A stretch of 7,682 bases of DNA. It comes from an uncultured bacterium. Lineage in GTDB: Bacteria; Bacillota; Clostridia; Oscillospirales; Oscillospiraceae. The translations under genes were made by a program, and so were the position numbers. Where the stretch lies: NCBI GenBank assembly GCA_905214155.1, contig CAJMLC010000093.1, positions 1 to 7,682 of the forward strand. The letters run 5' to 3'. Under the pieces are notes generated by a model. The model saw nothing but the letters and a program-made list of their open reading frames with translations. It had not been told where the DNA came from and searched no databases. Shown piece after piece: positions 1-5,141 of this stretch; position 1 is the first letter of the stretch, and each line of letters opens with the position of its first letter.

Positions 1-1
1 C

Positions 2-277
2 TACTGGGCCAATTACGCGTGCCGCGCACAGGAGCTGAATCTCCCCTCCGCACCAAAGCAGTTCCTGCACTATTTTGAAGAGGAGAACCGCCCCCAGACC
101 AGGCTCGACCGCGATCTTGAGCACGGCATGGCCATCAGCATCGGCCGTCTGCGCCCCGACACGCAGTACGATTATAAGTTCGTCTGCCTCTCGCACAACA
201 CGCTGCGCGGCGCGGCGGGCGGCGCCGTCCTGCTGGCCGAATTGCTCTGCGCCGAGGGATATATCACCCGGAAGTAA
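2..277 (+). CDS. asd: Aspartate-semialdehyde dehydrogenase, C-terminal part (5' end outside window)
   Basis: The last 91 codons of a gene that begins left of the window. Asd reduces aspartyl-4-phosphate to aspartate semialdehyde with NADPH in the cytoplasm, the branch point to lysine/diaminopimelate and to homoserine, threonine and methionine. The visible part carries the conserved C-terminal block of the archaeal/fungal-type enzyme: RPQTRLDRDLEHGMA, then SIGRLRP, then KFVCLSHNTLRGAAGGAVL near the end. The E. coli and B. subtilis types end differently, so the subtype call rests on this block. The catalytic Cys and the nucleotide fold lie upstream and cannot be seen. The frame is open from the window edge and stops at TAA 275-277. 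dapA follows 87 bp downstream on the same strand, the expected pathway neighbour, but a terminator-like hairpin separates the two. Confidence 0.9.
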   Translation, partial: YWANYACRAQELNLPSAPKQFLHYFEEENRPQTRLDRDLEHGMAISIGRLRPDTQYDYKFVCLSHNTLRGAAGGAVLLAELLCAEGYITRK

Positions 278-298
278 CATATACTTGCACCACCAAAG

Positions 299-335
299 AA
301 ACCGCACGATCTGCTCCACAGGTCGTGCGGTTTTT
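299..335 (+). terminator. Intrinsic terminator or attenuator between asd and dapA
   Basis: An 11-bp perfect stem (AAACCGCACGA at 299-309 with TCGTGCGGTTT at 323-333) around a 13-nt loop, running into TTTTT at 331-335. It begins 21 bp after the asd stop. Only 29 bp remain before dapA, 22 of them ahead of its ribosome site, with no convincing promoter in them. It could therefore act as partial termination between two operon genes rather than as an operon end. Confidence 0.8.
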
Positions 336-364
336 GCTGAATTGTATCGAAAAGGAGCGATTTT

Positions 365-1237
365 ATGAAACAACCGATCTTCACCGGCGTCGCCACCGCC
401 CTTGTCACGCCCTTCCGCGACGGCGCGGTCGATCTGGCCACCTTTGACCGTCTTTTAGACGCGCAGCTCGCCGCCGGGATCGACGCGCTCGTCGTCTGCG
501 GCACGACCGGCGAAGGCTCTACGCTCTCCACCACCGAGCAGCTCACCCTCATCGCCCACGCCATTCGGTACGTCTCCGGCCGCTGCAAGGTCATCGCAGG
601 CTGCGGCTCCAACGACACGTCCCACGCGCTCGAACTCAGCCAGACAGCATCCGCCATGGGCGCGGACGGCCTTCTGCTCGTCACGCCGTACTATAACAAA
701 TGTACACAGGACGGACTGCTTGCGCACTATCTCACGATTGCAGACGCCGTCACCTGCCCCATCATCGCCTACAGCGTTCCAGGCCGGACGGGCATGGACA
801 TCTCAGTCGAGACCTGTGTCCGCCTCAGCCAGCACCCGAACATGAACGGCATCAAAGAGGCCGGCGGCGACACAGCCAAGGCCGCGCGTATCCTGAACGA
901 ATGCGGCGGCAACTTCTTCCTCTGGTCCGGCAACGACGACCAGATCTCGCCGCTCGTCGCCCTCGGGGCCAGGGGCGTCATCTCCGTTCTCTCCAACGTC
1001 CGCCCGCGCGAGACGATGTCCCTGACGCACGCCGCGCTGAACGGCGACCAGCAAACTGCCGGACGCCTGCAATGCGAGCTGATGCCGCTCATCGACGCGC
1101 TCTTCTGCGAGGTCAACCCGATCCCGGTCAAGCGCGCGCTGGAGCTCGAGGGCTTCCCGGTCGGCGCGCCGCGCCTGCCGCTCACGCCGCTCAGTGACGC
1201 CAGCCTCCCTCGCCTCGCCGCCGCCCTCGGCACCTAA
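365..1237 (+). CDS. dapA: 4-hydroxy-tetrahydrodipicolinate synthase
   Basis: A 290-residue cytoplasmic TIM-barrel lyase, the usual family length (about 290). It condenses pyruvate with aspartate semialdehyde, the committed step to diaminopimelate and lysine. The expected active-site blocks are present in order: GTTGE at 46-50 (Thr47/Thr48 of the proton relay), TPYYN at 107-111 (Tyr110), YSVPGRTG at 136-143 (Tyr136 of the relay; Arg141, which binds the substrate carboxylate), and GIKEAGG at 162-168 with Lys164 as the Schiff-base lysine. NPIPVK near the C-terminus is also typical. The motif around Tyr136 reads YSVPGR where most homologues have YNVPSR or YNVPGR. The ATG at 365 has AAAGGAG at 351-357, seven bases upstream, so the start is secure. 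It follows asd, whose product is its substrate. No own promoter is evident, so transcription probably reads through the hairpin at 299-335. Confidence 0.97.
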   Translation: MKQPIFTGVATALVTPFRDGAVDLATFDRLLDAQLAAGIDALVVCGTTGEGSTLSTTEQLTLIAHAIRYVSGRCKVIAGCGSNDTSHALELSQTASAMGADGLLLVTPYYNKCTQDGLLAHYLTIADAVTCPIIAYSVPGRTGMDISVETCVRLSQHPNMNGIKEAGGDTAKAARILNECGGNFFLWSGNDDQISPLVALGARGVISVLSNVRPRETMSLTHAALNGDQQTAGRLQCELMPLIDALFCEVNPIPVKRALELEGFPVGAPRLPLTPLSDASLPRLAAALGT

Positions 1238-1290
1238 GGCATCCTAGAAAAACGCCGGTTTACAGAGAGCCAATACCGTCTGTTTCAGCA

Positions 1291-1325
1291 AAAGCCCTGT
1301 TCAATCGAACAGGGCTTTGAGTTTT
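1291..1325 (+). terminator. dapA terminator hairpin embedded in the end of spoIIR
   Basis: A perfect 12-bp stem (AAAGCCCTGTTC at 1291-1302 with its complement at 1307-1318) and a 4-nt loop, followed on the plus strand by GAG and TTTTT at 1321-1325. It lies 53 bp after the dapA stop and fits termination of the asd-dapA transcript. Its right arm and T-run encode the last codons of convergent spoIIR (LKALFD), and the spoIIR TGA falls at 1301-1303, at the loop edge. On the minus strand no T-run follows, so it is a weaker terminator in that direction. Confidence 0.75.
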
Positions 1326-1903
1326 TCGAGCCATTCGAGGGTCTTGAATTTGAGGACATAGCCCTCGTCCGCGCCGGTGATGAGGCGCAGTTCGCCGTCG
1401 GTGAAGCCGCCGGAGGCCGCCGCAGACTCGAACTCATCGAAACTCGCCGCTGTGCAGAGCGTTGGGAAGACGACGCACCACCAGTTGTGCCCCTCGCCCG
1501 CCCCAATCGTCACGCGGAGCGTCCGGTAGACGCCCGCGGGCAGCGAAAACGTCTCATAATCGCGCGTTGGGAATCGCTCGTTTTGCAGCGTGACGGAGAC
1601 AGATTCCTCGCGCCCAAGCGCGCGCAGCATTTCCGCCGCCGCGCACTCCAGCGCGGGTAGCTCCGCAGCCAGCGCCTGCTCTGGATCATCCGCCGATCCC
1701 AGCACCGGCTCCGCCGCGGCCAGCACCGCGTCACGCACACGCAGCTTGATCGCCTGATCGGACGGCGAATCGGAATTTGCCACAACATGCAGCCGGACGA
1801 GCTTTTCGGCAAGCTGCCGCTGCTGCGTCTGCAAATATGCGCAGGACAGCAGTCCCATCGCCAATGCAGAAACAAAAAACAGGGAAAATATTCGTTTTTT
1901 CAT
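1301..1903 (-). CDS. spoIIR: Stage II sporulation protein R (SpoIIR)
   Basis: A 200-residue exported signalling protein. In known sporulators SpoIIR is made in the forespore under sigmaF, is secreted into the intermembrane space, and activates SpoIIGA, which cleaves pro-sigmaE in the mother cell. The family blocks are clear: RLHVVANSDSPSDQAIKLRV (37-56) continuing into RDAVL, then LPAGVYRTLRVTIG (121-134) and GHNWWCVVFPTLC (138-150). An N-terminal basic-hydrophobic segment MKKRIFSLFFVSALAMGLL is the export signal; it ends in LLSC, which loosely resembles a lipobox. I chose ATG 1903 because it gives the classic MKKR start; a TTG three codons upstream at 1912 is the alternative. Neither has a convincing Shine-Dalgarno site: the leader is almost filled by the hairpin at 1912-1944. 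ispE lies 55 bp upstream on the same strand. The gene converges with dapA. Confidence 0.93.
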   Translation of the reverse strand: MKKRIFSLFFVSALAMGLLSCAYLQTQQRQLAEKLVRLHVVANSDSPSDQAIKLRVRDAVLAAAEPVLGSADDPEQALAAELPALECAAAEMLRALGREESVSVTLQNERFPTRDYETFSLPAGVYRTLRVTIGAGEGHNWWCVVFPTLCTAASFDEFESAAASGGFTDGELRLITGADEGYVLKFKTLEWLEKLKALFD

Positions 1904-1953
1904 AAAAATCAACCAGACTTTCTATGTAATATAGAAAGTCTGGTCTGTTTTTT
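1904..1953. terminator. Bidirectional terminator-like hairpin between ispE and spoIIR
   Basis: A perfect 14-bp stem (ACCAGACTTTCTAT at 1912-1925 with its complement at 1931-1944) and a 5-nt loop GTAAT. On the plus strand it is followed by CTG and TTTTTT (1948-1953). On the minus strand it is followed by TGA and TTTTT (1908-1904), directly abutting the spoIIR ATG. It probably ends the thrH-DUF1015-ispE transcript and reduces read-through into spoIIR. Its position also buries the region where a spoIIR ribosome site would lie. Confidence 0.75.
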
Positions 1954-1958
1954 GAAAA

Positions 1959-2867
1959 TTATACTGTTGTCGTCAAAAAGACCTGGGAATATTTTTCCTT
2001 GAGCATCATGCAGGCAACGCTGGCGTACTCGAACGAGTCGTAGATGCCGAACACGGCGGAGCCGGAGCCGGTCATCTGCGCGCCATACGCGCCGTAGGTG
2101 ATCATCATGGAGCGGATATAGTTGAGGTCGAAGTGATCCTTCAGCACCAGCGGCTCGAACACATTACAGAGGCTCCCACCGACGCCGAGCAGCTCCCCTT
2201 TTTGCAGGTTCGACATCATTGCGCGGTGATCCGGCCGCTTTTCGATGAATTCCTCATCGAGCTTCGCGTACAGCTCCACCGTGGAGACGGAGAAGTCCGG
2301 CTTGCAGACAACGACGAAAAACTCCGGCACGCCGGGGATCTGCGTCAGCAGCTCGCCGCGGCCTTCAACCTGCGCCGTGCCGCAAAGGACGCAGAACGGC
2401 ACGTCGCTGCCGACTGCCTCGCCCGTCTCACAGAGAGCCGCGACGGAAAGCGGCTCGCCATAATAGCGATTGAGTCCGCGCAGGACCGCCGCTGCGTCGG
2501 CGCTGCCGCCGCCGAGGCCCGCCTCGGTCGGGATGCGCTTGTTGATGAAAATTTCAAGGCCGCTGGTCCGCTTGCCGGTGCGGGCAAAAAACGCCTCGGC
2601 AGCACGCCACGCAAGGTTGTCCGCATCCTGCGGGAATCCGTCTGTTTCAAGCCGGACTTCCGACTGCTCCGCCTTCGGGTCTTCGATGACCTCACGGTAG
2701 CAATGCACCGCCCACGGGGCGTCGGTGTCAACATTGATGACCACATCGTCCCGGAGGGAGATGGTCTGCATGATGGAGCGAATGTTGTGATAACCGTCCG
2801 GGCGCTTGCCCAGAACGTCCAGCGTCAGGTTGATCTTTGCAAATGCACTTTCGGTGATGATTTCCAT
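1959..2867 (-). CDS. ispE: 4-diphosphocytidyl-2-C-methyl-D-erythritol kinase
   Basis: A 302-residue cytoplasmic GHMP-family kinase that phosphorylates CDP-methylerythritol with ATP, the fourth step of the methylerythritol phosphate route to isoprenoids. The length is slightly above the usual 280-295. Motif 1 AKINLTLDVLGKRPDGYH (10-27) carries Lys11. The ATP-binding glycine motif PTEAGLGGGSADAAAVL spans 113-129. GSDVPF (153-158) carries the catalytic Asp155. Motif 3, MTGSGSAVFG, is at 265-274. The ATG at 2867-2865 overlaps the DUF1015 TAA by one base (TAATG). No strong ribosome site sits at the right distance, so translation is probably coupled to the upstream gene. It is the last gene of an apparent thrH-DUF1015-ispE operon and is followed by the hairpin at 1912-1944. 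B. subtilis ispE lies in a different context, so this placement looks lineage-specific. Confidence 0.96.
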   Translation of the reverse strand: MEIITESAFAKINLTLDVLGKRPDGYHNIRSIMQTISLRDDVVINVDTDAPWAVHCYREVIEDPKAEQSEVRLETDGFPQDADNLAWRAAEAFFARTGKRTSGLEIFINKRIPTEAGLGGGSADAAAVLRGLNRYYGEPLSVAALCETGEAVGSDVPFCVLCGTAQVEGRGELLTQIPGVPEFFVVVCKPDFSVSTVELYAKLDEEFIEKRPDHRAMMSNLQKGELLGVGGSLCNVFEPLVLKDHFDLNYIRSMMITYGAYGAQMTGSGSAVFGIYDSFEYASVACMMLKEKYSQVFLTTTV

Positions 2868-4108
2868 TACTTGATCTTTCTGCCTTCCAGGTAGTATCTC
2901 TTTTCGCGGCTGTGGCCCATGGAGAACGTCTTGCGCGGGAGCACGCCGTCGGCGATGACGCCGCGGAACAGCTGGCTCTTCTCCATCGCGGGCAGCAGGA
3001 AGCCGATCGTGTCGGGCTTTTTCGCCAGCTCGATGAGCGCATCGTCGTCATGGATGTAGTCGATCTCGCCCGCATGCTCCTTCAGATAGTCGTCGAGGAA
3101 ATGCTGCAAAATGCCGACCGCCAGCTCGCCCTTATTTTTGTCGAGTACGACCGTACCGCTCTCCTCGCCGATGTACCACTTGACCGGGAAGCCTTCCTTG
3201 CCGCCGCAGGCTTCTTCCAGCGCGGCGAGCAGCTTCTTCGGCTCGGTCTTGAAGATGACGCGGTGGATGGGCTCGAAGACCTGCGCCGGGTCGTGGATGT
3301 TCTCGAGCTCGACAAGGGCATAGCGTGCCGGATGGTTTGAAAGATCCTCGCCCGGATGGTTCTTCTTCAGCTCTTCATAGCAGCTCTTGGCCGTGGCGAG
3401 AGAATGGTTGCCGTCGCCGACGGCGAAGACCATCGGCGTGCCCTTGAGGCCCTGATATTTTTCGCCGACCGTCGCAGAATACTGCGTGAGTGCATCGTTG
3501 AATGCCTCGGCGTCCTGGCCCTCGACGAGCCAGCCCGTGATGTGGCCGCCGTCCTCCATGAGGTCGAAGTCGTAGAGCTTTTTCAGGCGATCCTTTTTCG
3601 CGCCGATCGGCTCGATCAAAACTTTGTCGTGGTCGTCGCAGAGCATCAGGATGTGCGGCAGCTCGATGGGTGCGTCGCGGCGGACGCGCTGGCGGGGCGG
3701 GATGCGCTCCGGCACAGTGCGCTCGGTGGCGCGGATGGCGGACGTCGCGCCGGGGGTATAGTCATAAGCGTCGAGGTCGACCATGCCGACAAGACCCTCA
3801 CGGATGGAGCCATTCTCCAGCGTGCGCTCGACATAGACATAGCTGTTCGGATACGTCGTGAAGACGTCGTTTTTCATATAATCGGCCATGGTCTTGTTGA
3901 TGACGGCGGTGTGCTCCGCCTCCATCTCCGTGCCAAGCTCAGCCTCCGGCAGGATCAGGTTGATCGTGGAGACGGCGCCCTCGGCATTTTTGCGCACACG
4001 GTCCCAGTACGCCTGATCGGACGTAAACTGGTCACAGGCGATGACGGCCCATTTTTCCATCTCGTTGGTCTTCGGGAGCAGGATGTCAGCAGGTAAAAAA
4101 GCGTTCAT
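2867..4108 (-). CDS. DUF1015 family protein, possible serine-metabolism enzyme
   Basis: A 413-residue soluble protein with no signal or membrane segment. I recognise it as DUF1015 (COG4198), a widespread family common in Clostridia, whose role I cannot state firmly. Conserved-looking blocks are CDQFTSDQAYW (25-35), ATSAIRATERTVPERIPPR (121-139), ELPHILML (149-156), the motif VGDGNHSLATAK (230-241) and a C-terminal RKTFSMGHSREKRYY block near 394-408. Other family members have an ADGHHRYETA-like motif at the DGNH position, resembling the Asp-Gly-His/Asn-His motif of SerK/ParB-like serine kinases; that link is my inference. The ATG at 4108 has AAGGGGA upstream at about 4114-4120. It lies 37 bp downstream of thrH, a phosphoserine-handling gene, and overlaps ispE by one base. 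From memory, family members often sit near serA/serC, which would fit a serine-linked role. Confidence 0.85.
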   Translation of the reverse strand: MNAFLPADILLPKTNEMEKWAVIACDQFTSDQAYWDRVRKNAEGAVSTINLILPEAELGTEMEAEHTAVINKTMADYMKNDVFTTYPNSYVYVERTLENGSIREGLVGMVDLDAYDYTPGATSAIRATERTVPERIPPRQRVRRDAPIELPHILMLCDDHDKVLIEPIGAKKDRLKKLYDFDLMEDGGHITGWLVEGQDAEAFNDALTQYSATVGEKYQGLKGTPMVFAVGDGNHSLATAKSCYEELKKNHPGEDLSNHPARYALVELENIHDPAQVFEPIHRVIFKTEPKKLLAALEEACGGKEGFPVKWYIGEESGTVVLDKNKGELAVGILQHFLDDYLKEHAGEIDYIHDDDALIELAKKPDTIGFLLPAMEKSQLFRGVIADGVLPRKTFSMGHSREKRYYLEGRKIK

Positions 4109-4145
4109 AGTCGATCCCCTTATCTCATTTGATTTGCGAAAAATT

Positions 4146-4751
4146 TCAGGCGCGCATTGCGCCGAGAATACCGTTCAGAAGCTCGTCGTAGGTCTCAAAC
4201 GCCGGGAGCTGCGGATGATCCGCTTTGATTTTCTCCGTGCTGCGGAACAGGAAGCCCGCGCGGCTGGCGAGGATCATGTCGAGGTCGTTATAGCTGTCGC
4301 CGGCGGCGATGGTCTGATAACCGATGGACTGGAGCGCGCGGACAGTCGTCAGCTTGGACTGCGGGCAGCGCATCGTAAAGTCGGTGATCTCGCCGGAGGC
4401 GGACACGACGAGGCTGTTGCAGAGGATCGTCGGCCAGCCGAGCTTTTTCATCAGCGGCTGGGCAAACTCGGCAAACGTATCGCTGAGGATGACGGCCTGC
4501 GTCTGGCTGCGGAGCGCATCCAGAAATTCCTTCGCGCCGGGCAGCGGATCGATCTTTGCGATGACCGCCTGGATCTCCGGCAGGCCGAGGCCGTGCTCTT
4601 TCAGAATGCCGAGACGCCAGCGCATGAGCTTGTCATAGTCCGGCTCGTCGCGCGTGGTGCGCCGAAGTTCGGAAATGCCGCTCTCTTCCGCAAATGCGAT
4701 CCAGATCTCGGGCACGAGCACACCCTCAAGATCGAGGCAGGTAATATACAT
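4146..4751 (-). CDS. thrH: ThrH-type phosphoserine phosphatase / homoserine phosphotransferase
   Basis: A 201-residue cytoplasmic HAD-superfamily enzyme. It closely resembles Pseudomonas ThrH (about 205 residues), which hydrolyses phosphoserine and can transfer its phosphate to homoserine, giving phosphohomoserine for threonine synthesis. The signature N-terminus CLDLEGVLVPEIWIAFAE (5-22) contains the nucleophile Asp7, with Glu9 in place of the second Asp of ordinary SerB enzymes. TTRDEPDYDKLM (32-43) is also ThrH-like. HAD motif II is ILSDTF (88-93, Ser90), Lys133 is the likely motif III lysine, and GDSYNDLDM (151-159) is motif IV. The ATG at 4751 follows AGGAGG (4765-4760) by eight bases and a clear promoter. 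It heads the minus-strand operon with DUF1015 and ispE. asd and dapA on the facing strand handle the same aspartate-family branch. Which of the two activities dominates here cannot be read from sequence. Confidence 0.92.
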   Translation of the reverse strand: MYITCLDLEGVLVPEIWIAFAEESGISELRRTTRDEPDYDKLMRWRLGILKEHGLGLPEIQAVIAKIDPLPGAKEFLDALRSQTQAVILSDTFAEFAQPLMKKLGWPTILCNSLVVSASGEITDFTMRCPQSKLTTVRALQSIGYQTIAAGDSYNDLDMILASRAGFLFRSTEKIKADHPQLPAFETYDELLNGILGAMRA

Positions 4752-4771
4752 TGTGAGATCCTCCTGAAAGT

Positions 4772-4799
4772 ATTATACAGTTTTAACAAAGGAATGCAA
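4772..4799 (-). promoter_or_regulatory. sigmaA-like promoter of the thrH operon
   Basis: Read on the minus strand: TTGCAT (4799-4794), a 16-bp spacer, and a perfect TATAAT (4777-4772). The predicted start near 4765 is at the AGGAGG ribosome site (4765-4760), leaving a leader of only about 15 bases before ATG 4751. The -35 matches only 3 of 6 bases, but the -10 is perfect. Confidence 0.7.
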
Positions 4800-4862
4800 C
4801 CGCCGGAGCGTAAATTCCGGCAATTTCGAATAACTAAATCTTTTTGGGACAGACTAACCGCG

Positions 4863-4868
4863 AAGGAG
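4863..4868 (+). promoter_or_regulatory. Ribosome site choosing the DUF378 start
   Basis: AAGGAG lies 3 bases before ATG 4872 but 9 bases before ATG 4878. Normal spacing favours 4878, giving MNVIAW at the N-terminus rather than MNMNVIAW. Confidence 0.7.
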
Positions 4869-4877
4869 TTGATGAAC

Positions 4878-5081
4878 ATGAATGTCATCGCATGGATCCT
4901 CGCGATCATCGGCGCGATCAACTGGGGCCTGGTCGGCTTTGCGAAATTCGATCTTGTGGCCTGGATCTGCGGCGGGCAGACCGCGTGGGTCAGCCGCGTG
5001 ATCTACGCACTTGTCGGCCTCGCGGGCCTCTGGTGCATCGTGACGCTGCTCACCAGAGATCGAAAAGCCGAAAATTCCTGA
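4878..5081 (+). CDS. DUF378 family small membrane protein
   Basis: A 67-residue hydrophobic protein (69 if started at ATG 4872). It has two predicted membrane helices, roughly residues 2-20 (MNVIAWILAIIGAINWGLV) and 38-56. The blocks AINWGLVGF, FDLVAW and SRVIYALVGLAGLWCI are typical of DUF378 (YuzA-like) proteins, which are usually 65-75 residues. The charged tail RDRKAENS should be cytoplasmic if both ends face inside. The function of the family is unknown. It is monocistronic, divergent from thrH and convergent with the Ig-repeat gene. No strong promoter is visible; TTGTGA (4751-4756), 17 bp, TATACA (4774-4779) is a weak candidate overlapping the thrH promoter. A short inverted repeat, GCCGGA/TCCGGC (4802-4821), lies in the leader. 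The stop TGA shares its final A with the terminator stem. Confidence 0.88.
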   Translation: MNVIAWILAIIGAINWGLVGFAKFDLVAWICGGQTAWVSRVIYALVGLAGLWCIVTLLTRDRKAENS

Positions 5082-5120
5082 AAAAACAGCGGACAGATGC
5101 AGTTCTGTCCGCTGTTTTTT
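5081..5120. terminator. Strong bidirectional terminator between convergent genes
   Basis: A perfect 17-bp stem: AAAAAACAGCGGACAGA (5081-5097) pairs with 5104-5120 around the 6-nt loop TGCAGT. The A6 and T6 flanks supply a U-run in either direction, so it serves both the DUF378 gene (plus) and the Ig-repeat gene ending at 5142 (minus). It is the strongest terminator in the window. Confidence 0.93.
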
Positions 5121-5141
5121 CTCATTTCGGACAATGCGCTT

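Noticed and set aside
1958..1986. A sigmaA promoter for spoIIR using TATAAT at 1963-1958 on the minus strand.
   Set aside because: The only TTGACG is 7 bp away, and nothing resembling a -35 occurs at 16-18 bp; the TATAAT overlaps the ispE stop and may be chance in A/T-rich DNA.
2133..2894. A plus-strand 253-residue open frame antisense to ispE.
   Set aside because: It mirrors the codon structure of a clearly identified ispE in GC-rich DNA and contains no recognisable motif.
3356..4096. A plus-strand 246-residue open frame antisense to the DUF1015 gene.
   Set aside because: It is a GC-rich shadow frame; the minus-strand product is conserved and has a ribosome site and operon context.
4802..4821. 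Inverted repeat GCCGGA/TCCGGC between thrH and the DUF378 gene as an operator or riboswitch.
   Set aside because: Only 6 bp per arm with an 8-nt loop, and no T-run or recognised aptamer; too short to claim.
4041..4877. A long plus-strand frame continuing upstream of the DUF378 gene through thrH.
   Set aside because: It is antisense to thrH and DUF1015, shows no family resemblance, and the true start has its own ribosome site at 4863-4868.
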